A stretch of 64,000 bases of DNA, from assembly GCA_035578175.1 (NCBI GenBank), contig JAQMRL010000014.1, forward strand, positions 19,544,895 through 19,608,894, given 5' to 3'. Of the stretch, positions 32,673 to 45,192 are shown in pieces. The notes under the pieces were generated by a model, which did not search any database, was not told the origin of the DNA, and saw nothing but the letters and a program-made list of their open reading frames with translations. Position 1 is the first letter of the stretch, and each line of letters opens with the position of its first letter. The position numbers and the translations under genes were made by a program. The DNA comes from Catonia carolina (taxonomy: Eukaryota; Arthropoda; Insecta; Hemiptera; Achilidae).

Positions 32673-33592
32673 TACTTTCTCTTGACTATATGAATAATTA
32701 GGAAGGAAGGTATTGTTTTCACGTCGATTTTTCGAAATCGTGTTTTCACCGGATCTACACGTTTTCAGACCCCTTGAACCCAAATAACATGTTTTTAGCG
32801 ATTGGTCTGCGTGTGTGTATGTATACAGAATATCTCAAGACCGGAACATTATACGAACTTGAAACTTGAAATTTAAGTTACATACCACTACCGGACCCGA
32901 CACGAAAATTTTCATCAAAATCTTTCAACCGTAAAAAGTATTTTATTCGTGTAACTTTTCACTTTTTTGCGATTTTCTCAAAAACGGCTCCTACCTTTTT
33001 ATTTAAAAATCGCCTCTTATACTAAATTTTTTATTCCCTACAAGATAAGGTAGGCGCTATTTCTGCTGAAATTTTTGGGAAGGTTGTTTTCTCGTACAAA
33101 AATTGTTTTTTTTAAGATTGCAACCTTAATATGCATTTTACCGCAACATTGTATGAACAAGTTGTAGAAAAATTGAAAATCTACAATTTTTATTTCTAAC
33201 GTTTCTTTGTATAACGGTTAGTTAAGCGGTAATTAGCAATTTTTGTTTTTTCTTACGAAAACGTGTAAAAAATCGATTTTTTAACGATTTCAGCCTTAGT
33301 ATGCATTTTACGACAAAAATGTATTATCAAATTTATAGGAAATTAAAAGATCTATAACTTTTATTTAGGGCATTTTTCTCTACAGAGCCTAGCTTAGCGT
33401 GGAAGAGTAATTTTCCGTATTTTTAAGCCAAAATGACGTTGATTTTCTTTAGCGTCTTTCACTCATGATTAACATTAGGTTATGTTTATTGAGGTTAGTT
33501 TTTTGTTTAAATCTAATGTTTTATTATTAATCTTAGGCTAATTATTCATAATTTGCATTAGCAAGAGAAAGTCGTGTGAGTTTTTCACTTTA
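32673..33592 (+). mobile_element. Family A, full length
   Basis: ACTTTCTCTTGAC to GTGTGAGTTTTTCACTTTAAA, with a reduced (TG)n at 32809-32825. It is followed directly by the next plus copy. Confidence 0.9.
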
Positions 33593-33599
33593 AATTTTT

Positions 33600-34565
33600 A
33601 CTTTCTCTTGCCTATATGAATATATAGGAAGGAAAGTATTGTTTTCATGTCGATTTTTCGAAATCGAGTTTTCACCGGATCTATACGTTTTCAGACCCCC
33701 TGAACCCAAAAAACATGTTTTTAGCGATTGGTCTGTGTGTGTGTCTGTGTGTGTGTCTGTGTGTGTCTGTGTCTGTGTGTCTGTGTGTGAACAGAATATC
33801 TCAAGAACGGAACATCGTACGAACTTGAAACTTGAAACTTAAGTTACATACCACTACCGGACACGACACGAACATTTTCATCAAAATCGGTCAACCGGAA
33901 GTAGTAGTTTATTCGTATAATTTTTCACTTTTTTGCGATTTTCTCAAAAACTGGTCCTACGATTTTTTTTAAAATCGCCTATTTTACTCAATTTTTTATT
34001 CTCTACAAGATACGGTAGGCGCCATGTTTGCTGAAATTCTCGGTGAGGCTGTTTTCACGTAAAAACGTTGTTTTTTTTAACGAAAACGGCTTTAATATAA
34101 ATTTTAGCGCAAAAACGTATATAATAAAAGTTGTAGAGAATTTAAAAACCTACAACTTCTGTTTCAAACATTTTTTTGTATAACGCTTAGTTTAGCGGTA
34201 ATTTACGATTTTCTGTTTTTTTTCTCACGAAAACGTGAGAAAAATCGATTTTTTTAACATTTCGGTCTTAGTATGCATTTTACGACAAAAGTGTATATAA
34301 TTAAATTTATAGAAAATTAAAAGATCTACAACTTTTGTTCAGAGCATTTTTCTCTACAGAGCCTAGTTTAGCGTGAAAGCGTGATTTTCCGTATTTTTAA
34401 GCCAAACTGAGTTCGATTGTCATTTTGCGTCATTCACTCATGATTTAAAATAAGGTTATGTTTTTGAGGTTAGTTTTTGTTCATTTCTAATGTTTTAATA
34501 CTAATGTTAGGTTTATTGTTAATTATTTGCATTGGCAAGAGAAAGTTGTGTGAGTTTTTCACTTT
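33600..34565 (+). mobile_element. Family A, full length, young subfamily
   Basis: Head-to-tail with the preceding copy. Shares many private variants with the copy at 60466 (CTATACGTTTTC, AAACTGGTCCTACG, CGTGAAAGCGTGATT, GAGTTCGATTGTC), which marks a recent subfamily. TG tract at 33734-33790 with TCTG interruptions. Confidence 0.9.
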
Positions 34566-34690
34566 AAATTTTTATAAATACAAAACATCACTGGAAATTT
34601 TTCTACGCATTTCAGGGACAGACTGTAATATTATCAATGAAGCGCCGACGCGTAAATGCATTTAATGCAGCATTAAATTTTATCTTTTCA
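34566..34690. repeat. Flank module F, copy 2
   Basis: TATAAATACAAAACATCACTGG ... GCATTAAATTTTATC, about 85% like copy 1 by eye, with the insert GTAAATGCATTTAATGCAG. See 32556. Confidence 0.75.
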
Positions 34691-35119
34691 ATTTTTTAAA
34701 ATTAAACCTCATGAGAAATAAAAGTACATGACCATTCTGAAGAAAATTTGTAACGTATAATTAATAAAAGTTAACAGCGATTAAAAAACTATATCAAGGA
34801 TTAGTTTGAATTTTAATTAGTTAAAAATATTAGTTGGACCTTAATTTAGTTTAATTATTTACTTGCTATGTATTAAAGTCAATGGTAGGTCAAGGTAGAC
34901 TTCCGAACTCTAGTTTATTTTTTACAATTGCTTTTATTTCAATTTGACACAGCCTTTCAATCTAGTTTACCGATTACCGCGATCTATCGATAATTCTATA
35001 GTTTTCTACTAATGAGTTAGTCAACTATTTGTTGTAATTTGCAGATCAATAATTGCGAAGTCAGGACATGTTCATTGAACTGTTAAATCCCTTACCGACT
35101 TACTAAATCCAATATAAAA
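34691..35119. other. Unclassified spacer
   Basis: AT-rich; nothing recognised. Confidence 0.5.
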
Positions 35120-36054
35120 AATCTGGTGTGAAACACTCACACAACTTTCTCTTGCCATTGCAAATAATTAACAATATAATGTAACATTAGAAATAAACAA
35201 AAACTAACCTCAATAAACATAACCTAATTTTAATCATGAGTGAAGGACGCAGAATGAAAATCGAACTCAGTTTGGCTTCAAAATACGGAAAATCAATCTT
35301 TCACGCTAAACTAGGCTCTGTAGTAAAAAATGCTTTAAATAAAAGTTGTAGATCTTTTTATTTCCTACAAAATTTATTATATACACTTTTGTCATAAAAT
35401 GCATACCAAGGCCGAAATCATACAAAAACCAATTTTTCACACGTTTTCGTGAGAAAAAACCAGAAAATCGCTAATTACTGCTAAACTAAGCGTTAAACAA
35501 AAAAAAATGTTTGAAATAAAAGTTGTAGAATTTTAAATTCTCTACAACTTTTATTATATAAATTTTTGCGCTAAATTGCATATGAAAGCCGTAATCTTAA
35601 AAAAAACTATGTTTTTACGTGAAAACAGCCTCACCCAGAATTTCAGCAAACATGACGCCTACCCTATCTTGTAGAGAATAAAAAGTTGAGTAAACCAGGC
35701 GATTTTTAAAAAAATCGTAGGACCAGTTTTTGAGAAAATCGCAAAAAAGTGAAAAATTACATGAATAAACTACTACTTCCGGTTGACCGATTTTGATGAA
35801 AATGTTCGTGTCGGGTCCGGTAGTACTTAAGTTTTTAGTTTCAAGTTCGTACGATGTTCCGTTCTTGAGATATTCTGTTCACACACACACACACGCGCGC
35901 GCGCACACACACACACACACAGACCTGAAAAAACCATGTTTTTTGGGTTCAGGGGGTCTGATATCATATAGATCCGGTGAAGAGTGGATTTCTTAAAATC
36001 GACATGAAAACAATACTTTCCTTCCTATATATATTCATATAGGCAAGAGAAAGT
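35120..36054 (-). mobile_element. Family A, full length
   Basis: AATCTGGTGTGAAACACTCACAC to TATAGGCAAGAGAAAGT. (CA)n with GCGCGCGCG at 35880-35922. Followed head-to-tail by the next copy with only AAAA between. Confidence 0.9.
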
Positions 36055-36058
36055 AAAA

Positions 36059-36972
36059 ATCTGGTGTGAAACACTCACACAACTTTCTCTTGCCAATTTA
36101 TATAATGACCAATATAACTTAACATTAGTAATAATCAACCAAACTAAACTCAAAAAACATAACCTTACTTTAATCATGAGTGAAAGACGCAAAATGAAAA
36201 TCGACCTCAGTTTGGCATAAAAATACGGAAAATCACTCTTTCACGATAAACTAGGTTCTGTAGAGAAAAATGCTTTAAATAAAAGTTGTACATCTTTAAA
36301 TTTTCTATAAATTTTATTATATAAACCTTTGTCATAAAATGCATACTAAGGCCGAAATCTTATAAAATCGATTTTTCACACGTTTTCGTGAGAAAAAAAC
36401 AGAAAATCGCTAATTACCGCTAAACTAAGCATTAGCTATACAAAAAAATGTTTGAAATAAAAGTTGTAGGATTTTAAATTTTCTACAACTTTTATTATAT
36501 AATTTTTTGCACTAAAATGCATATTAAAGCCGTAATCTTAAAAAAAAACAATTTTTTTACATAAAAACAGCCTCACCAAGAATTTCAGCAAACATGGCGC
36601 CTACCCTATCTTGTAAAGCATAAAAATTAAGTAAATAAGGCGATTTAAAAAAAATCGTAGGACCAGTTTTTGAGAACATCGCAAAAAAGTGAAAAATGAC
36701 ACGAATAAACAACTAGACCTACTTCCGGTTGACCGATTTTGATGAAAATGTTCGTGTCGGGTCCTCTAGTGTTATCTAACTCAAATTTTAAGTTTGTACG
36801 ATGTTCCGTTCTTGAGATATTCTGTTCACACACACACAGACCAATCGCTAAAAATATGTTTTTTGGTTTCAGGGGGTCTGAAAACGTGTAGATCCGGTGA
36901 AAACTCGATTTCGAAAAATCGACATGAAAACAATACTTTCCTTCCTATATATTCATATAGGCAAGAGAAAGT
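36059..36972 (-). mobile_element. Family A, full length, tandem with previous
   Basis: The junction GAAAGTAAAAATCTGGTG fuses the 5' end of one copy to the 3' end of the next. Very short (CA)n (36827-36838). Confidence 0.9.
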
Positions 36973-36978
36973 AAAAAA

Positions 36979-37234
36979 AAGTGTAAAACACTCACGCGAT
37001 TTTCTCTTGTCAATGCATATAATCAACAATATAACCTAACATTAGTAATATACCCATTAGAAATAAACAAAAAAACTGACCTCAATAAACATAACCTAAT
37101 TTTAATCATGAATGAAAGACGCAAAATGAAAATTAACCTCAGTTTGGCTTAAAAATACGGAAAATCATTCTTTCACGCTAAAGTAGGATCCGTAGAGAAA
37201 AATACTCTAATTAAAGGGTGTAGATCTTTTAATT
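36979..37234 (-). mobile_element. Family A, 3' third
   Basis: Third copy in the tandem row: GTGTAAAACACTCACGCG, then the body to AGATCTTTTAAT, where it meets a plus copy head-to-head. Confidence 0.8.
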
Positions 37235-38068
37235 ATATAGGAAGGAAAGTAGGCCTATTGTTTTCATGTCGATTTTTCGAAATTGAGTTTCCAGTGGATG
37301 TACACGTTTTCAGACCTTCTGAACCCAAAAAACATGTTTGTAGCGATTGGTCTGTGAACAAAATATCTTAAGGACCCGACAAGAACTTTTCATCAAAATC
37401 GGTCAACCGAAAGTAGTAGTTTATTCGGGTCATTTTTCACTTTTTTGCGATTTTCTCAATTACGGCTCCAACCATTTTTTTTAAAATCGCCTCATTTACT
37501 AAATTTCTTTTGCTCTACAAGACAGCATAGGCGGCATGTCTGCTGAAATTCTTGGGAAGGCTGTTTTCTCTTAAAAACATTGTTTTTATAAGATTGCGGC
37601 TTTAATATGCATTTAAGCGCAAAACGTATAAGATTAAAGTTGTAGGAAATTTAAAATCCTAAAACTTTTATTGTAAACATTTTTTTGTATAACGCTTAGT
37701 TTAGCGGTAATTAGCGATTTTATTTATTTCTCACGAAAACGTGTAAAAATTGATTTTTTTAAGATTTCAGTCTTAGTATACATTTTACGACAAAAGTGTA
37801 TAATCAAATTTATAGTAAATCAAAAGATCTACAACTTTTATTTATAGCATCCTTTCTACAGAGCCTAGTTTAGCGTGAAAGAGTCATTTTCCGTATTTTT
37901 AAGCCGAACTGATGTCGATTTTGATTTTGCGTCTTTCATTCATGATTAAAATAAGGTTATTTTTTTAGTTTTTTGTTAATTTCTAATGGTGCATTACTAA
38001 TGTTAGGTTATATTGGTCATTATTTACATTGGCAAGAGAAAGTCGTGTGAGTGTTTCACACTTGATTT
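37235..38068 (+). mobile_element. Family A, lacks first 20 bp
   Basis: Starts TATATAGGAAGGAAAGT (outer half of the 5' palindrome lost) and ends GTGTGAGTGTTTCACACTTGA. No microsatellite (GGTCTGTGAACAAAATATC). Confidence 0.85.
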
Positions 38069-38357
38069 TATTTTTTTGTAAATTTTATTACTTGTAACCT
38101 AACTTGCTTATTTCAATGAGTGTGCCATCTCATAACCTTTACCAAATATTACACAAATGGTTTAATCCCATATTAAATAACTAACTTTAAAAATAAATTT
38201 TATCAATGAAGTAACAATTTTTTTTAAGATATACCGAATTTGTAACCGTGTCAAGGGCATCTTGTGTTACAAATTTATGCCCGAATCATTAAACCACATG
38301 TTACATGTGTATAAAAAAATCTTGCAACGGTAAATCAATATCGGGTTTATAAAGAAA

Positions 38358-39150
38358 AATCTGGTGTGAAACACTCACACAACTTTCTCTTGCCAATTCA
38401 AATAATGACCAATATACCCTAACATTAGTAATAAACAAAAAACTAAACTCAAAAAACATAACCTTACTTTAATCATGTGTGAAAGACGCAAAATAAAAAT
38501 CGACCTCAGTTTGGCATAAAAATACGGAAAATCACTCTTTCACGCTAAACTAGGTACTGTAGAGAAAAATGCTTTAAATATAAGTTGTAGATCTTTTAAT
38601 TTTCTATAAATTTGATTATATAAACTTTTGTCGTAAACTGCATACTAAGGCCGAAATATTTAAAAAAATCGATTTTTCACATGTTTTCGTGAGAAAAAAA
38701 ACAGAAAATCGCTAATTACCACTAAACTAAGAGTTATACAAATAAATGTTGGAAATAAAAGTTTTAAGATTTTAAAATCTCTACAACTTTTATTATTACA
38801 TTTTTGCGTTCAAATGTATATTACGGCCGCATCATAAAAAAATATATATTTTTTACAAGAAAACAACCTCCCCAAGAATTTCAGCAGACATGACGCCTAC
38901 CCTATCTTGTAGAGCATAAAGAACATAGTAAACGAGGTGATTTAAAAAAAATCGTCTGAGCCGTTTTTGAGAAAATCACAAATAATTGAAAAATGACACG
39001 AATAAACTACTACTCCGATTGACCGATTTTGATGAAAATGTTCGTATCGGGTCATCTCTTGGTATCTAACTTAAGTTCAGGTTTCAACTTCGTAAATGTT
39101 TCATTCCTGTGATACTTTATTCAGACACGCATGCGCGCGCACACACACAT
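38358..39150 (-). mobile_element. Family A, 5' end lost in microsatellite
   Basis: AATCTGGTGTGAAACACTCACAC to ACACGCATGCGCGCGCACACACACATAGAC. A purine tract then replaces the element's 5' ~130 bp. Confidence 0.85.
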
Positions 39151-39159
39151 AGACACACA

Positions 39160-39325
39160 CACATCACAAGAGAAGAAAAAGGAGGAGGTGTTAGAGAAGA
39201 AAATGAGGAGAAAAAGGAGAAGGAGGGAGAAGAAATGGAGGGAAGAAAGAGTAGGGGGAGGAGAAGGAAGATGAAGAGGAGGAGAAGGTATATGAGAAGG
39301 AGAAGGAGGAAGAGGAGACAAATTA
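39160..39325. repeat. Polypurine (GGAGAA)n tract
   Basis: About 160 bp of GGAG/AAGG-type purine repeat growing out of the CA tract of a family A copy. Composition-driven open frames only. Confidence 0.85.
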
Positions 39326-39920
39326 TTAGTTCCAGAATTACTTCGTTGTTATCCTCTCTTGTGGATACTGTACTGATATGATGTAGGAAACCGTATTGAA
39401 ATCAACCCAATTCATTACAAATCGTTCGAAATTATTGGCCACTTCAAATTGTAATTTTTTTAATACATTATGTAAAATTGTTTTAAAATATTTAAAAATT
39501 AACGAGAAGACCAGAACAGTTTGCTATTTTATATTTTTGAAATCCTTTCTCGACCTGTGTTTACTCTAAAATAACAGCTACCTAACTACCTAAATTTTTT
39601 CACATGTGCATAATTTCAATTGTGAATTTATATTTCATGCCATTAAAATAATATCTTCAATTAAACCTTGCATTGTTTTCGTAAGAATTAATCAAATTAT
39701 TACGAAAGCAAACCGAACATAATTCGCCATTCTTAAATAATAAAATATTATTGTTTCGAATTTTAATTGCTTTTTTACAGTGTTCAAAATATTTAAACTA
39801 AATTATTTAAATTTTTTATCCGTATTATCTTAAAGCACGCTATACTATAATAATGTGTTATAATACTCCAATTAACAGCCAAACTTTACGCAAAACTTTC
39901 TCTGTAACAGCCAAATTATT
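39326..39920. other. Unclassified AT-rich stretch
   Basis: Nothing recognised. Confidence 0.5.
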
Positions 39921-40892
39921 ACTTTCTCTTGCCTATACATAGTATAAATTTTAAGAAGGAAAGTATTGTTTCCATGTCGACTTTTCGAAATCGAGTTTTC
40001 ACCGGATCTACACGTTTTCAGACCCTCCCGCGAACCCATAAAACATGTTTTAAGCGATTGGTCTGAGTGTGTGAACAGAATATCTCAAGAACGAAACATC
40101 TTACGAACTTGAAACTTGGTTATATACCAAAACTAAACTATACTATATACTAAACTATAAACTTGGTTATATACCACTAAAGGACCCGACACGAACATTT
40201 ACATCAAAGTTAGTCAGAAGTAGTAGTTAATTTGTGTCATTTTTCACTTTTTTGCGATTTTCTCAAAAACGGCCCCTACGATTTTTAAAAAATTGCCTTA
40301 TTTACTAAATTTTTTATGCTTTACAAGATAGGGTAGGCGCCATGTCTGCTGAAATTCTTAGAAAGGCTGTTTTCTCGTAAAACAATGGTTTTTTTAAGAT
40401 TGCATCTTTAATATGCATGTTAGCGCAAAATATATATGTAAATAATAAAAGTTGTAGAGATTTTAAAATCTTACAGCATTTATCTGAAACATTTTTTTGT
40501 ACAACGCTTAGTTTAGCGCTAGTAAGTGATTTTTTGTCTCTTTTTCATAAAAATCTGTAAAAAATCGATTTTTAAGATTTCAGCTTTTGTTTAGTACATT
40601 TTACGACAAAAGTGTATATAAAAAGATTTATAGGAAATTAAAGATCTGCAAAATTTGGCTCTAACATTTTTCTCTACAGAGTCTAGTTTAGCGTGAAAGA
40701 ATGATTTTTTGGTATTTTTAAGCCAAACTGATGTTGATTTTCATTTTGCGTCTTTCACTCATGATTATAACTAGGTTATGTTTATTGGGGTTAGTTTTTT
40801 TGTTTGTTTCTAATGTTTTATAAATAATGTTAGGTTCAATTGTTAATTATTTGCATTGACAAGAGAAAGTTGAGTGAGTGTTTCACAACAGA
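39921..40892 (+). mobile_element. Family A, full length
   Basis: ACTTTCTCTTGCC to GAGTGAGTGTTTCACAACAGA. There is a small internal duplication CTAAACTATA at 40132-40162, and almost no microsatellite. Confidence 0.9.
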
Positions 40893-41165
40893 TTTTTTTG
40901 CGAATTACATATCCAAGGAAAACTTTAAAGGAATACGTATATAACAAATTAAAAACTTATTAAATTACTTTAATCTTCTTATTTACCAGTTTAGTACTAA
41001 TTACTTAAATCACACATAATCTAACTTGTGTCACAATGGTCTTATTTCCCAACATACATGTTTGTTTACTTACTTCAATGAGTGCGTCATCATTATAATG
41101 TTTACCTAATAATACAGAATTTTCTCAACCCTAATTTAGAATTTTATCTCTTTCCACTAGTGAAA
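40893..41165. other. Unclassified spacer
   Basis: Nothing recognised. Confidence 0.5.
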
Positions 41166-41222
41166 AAAATCTGGTGCAAAACATTTAAACGACTTTCTCT
41201 TGCCAATATAATTAATACAAAA
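41166..41222 (-). mobile_element. Family A, 3'-end scrap
   Basis: AAATCTGGTGCAAAACATTTAAACGACTTTCTC plus about 25 bp. Confidence 0.65.
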
Positions 41223-41337
41223 TATAACGTATGATTAATAAAAAGTAGTGTCAATGAATAGATTTAATGATGGGAGAGGAAAAATTAAGAAACGTTAATG
41301 GAAAAATGAAGTTTTTGACTCGTATATAATATATTTA

Positions 41338-42258
41338 CTTTCTCTTGCCTATATGAATATATAGGAAATTAAGTATTGTTTTCATGTCGATTTGTCACCG
41401 GATATACACGCTTTCAGGCCCCCTAAACCCAAAAAATATGTTTTTAGCGATTGGTCTGTGTGTGTGTGTGCGCGCGCGCGTGTGTGTGTGTTTGAAAAAA
41501 AATCGCAAAAACATCTTACGCAGTTGAAACTTGAAACTTAAGTTAGGTACTACTAGAGGACCCGACACGAATATTTTCATCAAAATCGGTCAACCAGAAG
41601 TTTATTCGTGTCATTTTTCAAGTTTTTGCAATTTTCTCAAAAACGGTTCCTAGATGTTTTTTAAAATCGCCTCATTTTGGCTACTACATTTTTTTTCTCA
41701 ACAAGATAGGATAGGCGTCATGTCTGCTGAAATTCTTGGAAAGGCGGTTTTCTCGTAAAAAAATTTGTTTTTTAAGATTGCGGCTTTAATATGTATTTAA
41801 GCGCAAAAATGTATATAAATAGTTGTACAGAATTTAAAATCCTACAGCTTTGAATTCAAACTTTTTTTTTATGTTAACGCTTAGTTTAGCGATAATTACT
41901 GTTTTCCTGATTTTCCATGAAAATCTATAAAAAATGGATTTTTGAAGATTTCAGCCTTAGGCCATTTTACGACAAAAGTGTCTGTAATCAAATTTTTAGG
42001 ATATTAAAAGAACTACAAATGTTATTTCGAGAATTTTTCTCTACAGAGCCTAGTTTAGCGTCAAAGACTAATGTTTCGTATTAATAAGCCAACCTAAGGT
42101 TGGTTTTGATTTTGCATCATTCACTCATGATTAAAATAGGTTATATTTTTTGAGGTTAGTTTTTTTGTTCAATTCTAATGTTTTATTACTAATGTTAGGT
42201 TATATGGTTCATTATTTGCATTAGCAGGAGAGGGTCGCGTGAGTATTTCACACCAGAT
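41338..42258 (+). mobile_element. Family A, full length
   Basis: ACTTTCTCTTGCC to GTGAGTATTTCACACCAGA. TG/CG tract at 41457-41490. Confidence 0.9.
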
Positions 42259-42715
42259 TTGTTTTTTAGGAAACGTTCAGTTCTTTTTTGAATTGTAATG
42301 GTTTTAATCACAAACTATTTTCGAATATCGTCCGAATCACACATGTGAATCTCATCTTATCCAGGGAAAATTTAATATGATAAAAAATCTTGTATTAATT
42401 ATGTATTAGACACAAATACGTATGAAAATTATACAACACTTTCATTGACGATTACTATTTTATAGTTTACTACATAACTAAAACATTTTATAATTTAATT
42501 ATGCAATAACATAGTTATGTTCATGTATTCATTACATACTCTGACATTGAAACATAAAGTGCATAATTTGTTAGGTTACATGCAATATTGTCAACCCATA
42601 ACTAATTACATAAATAAGCAGCAAAGATTATGTACACATATAAATCAATTAGATAATTCAGTTTAGCTTCCTGGTCAGGATGTTTTAAAATAAAAAAAAA
42701 ACCAGTGTGTGGTTT
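42259..42715. other. Unclassified AT-rich stretch
   Basis: Nothing recognised. Confidence 0.5.
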
Positions 42716-43692
42716 TAAATGTGTGAAACACTCACACGACTTTCAATTGTCAATGCAAATAATGAACAATATAACCTAATATTAGCAATAAAACATTAGA
42801 AATAAACAAAAAACTAACCTCAAAAAACATAACTTAACTTTAATCATGAGTGAAAGACGCAAAATGAAAATTAACCTACGTTTGGCTTAAAAATACGGAA
42901 AATCACTCTTTTACGCTAAACTAGGCTCTGTAGAGAAAAATTCTTTAAACAAAAGTTGTAGATCTTTTTTTCCTGTAAATTTGATTATACACTTAAGTCG
43001 TAAAATGCATACTAAGGCCAAAATCTTAAAAAAATCGATTTTTCACATGTTTTCGTGAGAAAAAAAGAAAATTGCTAATTACCGCTAAACTAAGCGTTAT
43101 ACAAAAAAATGTTTAACATAATATTGTAGGATTTTTAATTTTCTACAACTTTTATTACAAACATTTTTGCGCTAAAATGCATATTAAACCCGTAATCTTA
43201 AAAAAAAAACAATTTTTTTACGTGAAACAGCCTCTCCAAGAATTTCAGCAGACATGGCGCCTACCTTATCTTGTAGAGCATAAAAATGAAGTAAACCAAA
43301 CGATTTAAAAAAAAAATCGAAGTACCCATTTCCAAGAAAATCGCAAAAAAGTGAAAAATTACACGAATAAACAACTACTTCCGGTTGACCGATTTTGATG
43401 AAAATTTTCGTGTCGCGTCCTCAGTGATATCTAACTTAAGTTTCAAGTGTTAAGTTCGTATGATGTTCCATTTTTAAGACATTCTGTTTAAACACACAAA
43501 CACATATACACACGCGCGCGCGCGCGCACGCATGCACACACACACACACACACACACACAGATCAATCGCTAAAAACATATTTTTTGTGTTCAGGGCGTC
43601 TGAGAACGTGTAGATCCGATAAAAACTCGATTTAGAAAAATCTACGAAAACTATACTTTCCTTCTTATATATTCATATAGGCAAGAGAAAGT
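42716..43692 (-). mobile_element. Family A, full length
   Basis: ATGTGTGAAACACTCACACG to TATAGGCAAGAGAAAGT. Long CA/CG tract at 43492-43560. Confidence 0.9.
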
Positions 43693-43697
43693 AAAAA

Positions 43698-43765
43698 TTC
43701 CGGCGCAAAAAACTCACATGATTTTCTCTTGACAATGAACATAATTAAACTCATAAACCTAGGTT
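43698..43765 (-). mobile_element. Family A, 3'-end scrap
   Basis: TTCCGGCGCAAAAAACTCACATG, TTTTCTCTTGACAATG, then a B element. Tandem with the previous copy. Confidence 0.65.
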
Positions 43766-43767
43766 GT

Positions 43768-44092
43768 GTTGTGTTTAAATCATCAGCAGAAAGGCTGGTT
43801 TGAACCTCTAGAGGCTTTACTAAGTAAAACGAGGATTGAGGTGGTTTACAATTGTTTTCATCAATGAGTGGAAAAATATGCTTATCAGCATGCCAAACCC
43901 TCTGAAAAGCATACTTTCCACGCTGTAAATGACACCTTCACTTCATTCACCACAGGGTCTGGCTGTATAATGAAATTCATTATTTTCAGAGGAGATAACT
44001 CAGCTAAGTGTCTTTTACACCTCTACCTCTTCTGTTCTTAAATGCTTCCGTCATATAATTAGCTGACCATGTGATAAGAAACAGAACTTTTT
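43768..44092 (-). mobile_element. Family B, 5'-truncated
   Basis: Plus strand GTTGTGTTTAAATCATCAGC to GATAAGAAACAGAACTTTTT. The 5' ~65 bp of B are missing. Confidence 0.8.
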
Positions 44093-44099
44093 TAGCTAA

Positions 44100-44513
44100 A
44101 AACACCCGAAGAATTTCAGTCGACATGGCGCCTACCTTATCTTGTTGAGCATAAAAAGTGTATTAAATGAGATGATTTTAGAAAAATCGTAGCACCCCTT
44201 TTTGAGAAAATCACAAAAAAGTGAAAAATGACACAGGAATAAACTGCTTCTTCCGGTTGACCGACTTTAATGAAAATATTCGTGTCGGGTCCTCTAGTGG
44301 TATCTTAATTAAGTTTTTTATTTTTTAACTTCGCACGATGTTCCGTTATTGTTATTTTCTGTTCACACACAGACACACACACCAATCGCTAAAAATATGT
44401 TTTTTAGGTTCAGGGGTCTGAAAACGTGTGGATCCGGTGAAAATTCGATTTCGAAAAATCGACATGAAAACAATACTTTCCTTCCTATATATTTATATAG
44501 GCAAAAGAAAGTA
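44100..44513 (-). mobile_element. Family A, 5' 45%
   Basis: From ACACCCGAAGAATTTCAGTCGACATGGCGCC to TATAGGCAAAAGAAAGT. Together with 43698-43765 it may be one copy from which the middle was lost around the B insertion. Confidence 0.8.
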
Positions 44514-44739
44514 AAAAATTACTAACAGCAATAAAATAAAATAATAATAATAATTTATTTATTCCCATTGTATTACACATTACATAAAAATAAATTACGA
44601 TAATACAGAATTTCTTACAGTATTACGCTAGAGGTGGTGGAAATTATCCCATCCAACTATGAACAAAACCATGTACTAGGATGGGTTTGCTTTGTAATTT
44701 TAAGTTTGGTTCTTAGTTTCATTGCTATTATTACGGCAA
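44514..44739. other. Unclassified, (AAT)n-rich start
   Basis: (AAT)n at 44540-44555, then TTTATTTATTCCCATTGTATTAC. It could be the reversed 3' tail of a LINE, but I see no ORF. Confidence 0.35.
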
Positions 44740-45056
44740 CGAAAACATTCGGAAGTTGGGGAATTCTGCTACCTAGAGAGTAAAATAACAAAGGATGGTA
44801 GAAGCACAAGTGACATCAAAAGTAAGAATGCTCAAACTATAAGGGCCTTTAAAATGAAATAAAAATTACCGACTACAAACACTGAATTACAGACTGTGAA
44901 AAATTCCTTAAAATATGATCTTTAGAGTGTATCATTGTACGAGAGTGAAACGTGGGTAATAGGGGCTGTAAAAGGAAGAGGATAGAAGCTTTTGAAATGT
45001 GGTCTCATAAAAAAATGTTAAGATTAGGTGGTTTGAAAAAATAAGTAATTCAAGGT
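44740..45056 (+). pseudogene. LINE reverse transcriptase ORF, degenerate fragment
   Basis: The frame starting near 44761 gives FCYLESKITKDGRSTSDIKSK..AQTIRAFKMK, a stop, then a stop-broken SVSLYESETWVIGAVKGRG. This is the region between the RT thumb and the C-terminus of the same insect non-LTR family as 27118-27740 (YLESKIT.DGRS..DI..R). At least three stops; inactive. It is followed by a sequence that loses similarity near 45056. Confidence 0.75.
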
Positions 45057-45192
45057 ATAGTAACTTGAGTCACGAGTTTGCCCTTGTTTGCAACGAGGGG
45101 TAAAGGGGGAAAAGCATCAGTGAGCATCCGCGACTGCTTTAATTTCAGTATGATAAACACAACAACTTATACTATACCCAGAGCATATACAG
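45057..45192. other. Unclassified spacer
   Basis: Ends in the left copy of an 8-bp target duplication. Confidence 0.5.

Noticed and set aside
35120..36972. Family A as an LTR retrotransposon or satellite
   Set aside because: Ends are inverted, not direct; there is no primer-binding site or coding region, and copies are dispersed within other repeats rather than forming one array.
36794..37039. Recurrent peptides such as QNISRTEHRTNLKLET and SCLYEYIGRKVLFSCRFFEIEF in many places
   Set aside because: They are family A DNA read in the same phase. They appear on either strand, are shifted by indels and the microsatellite, and include no domain. Repetition of DNA explains them.
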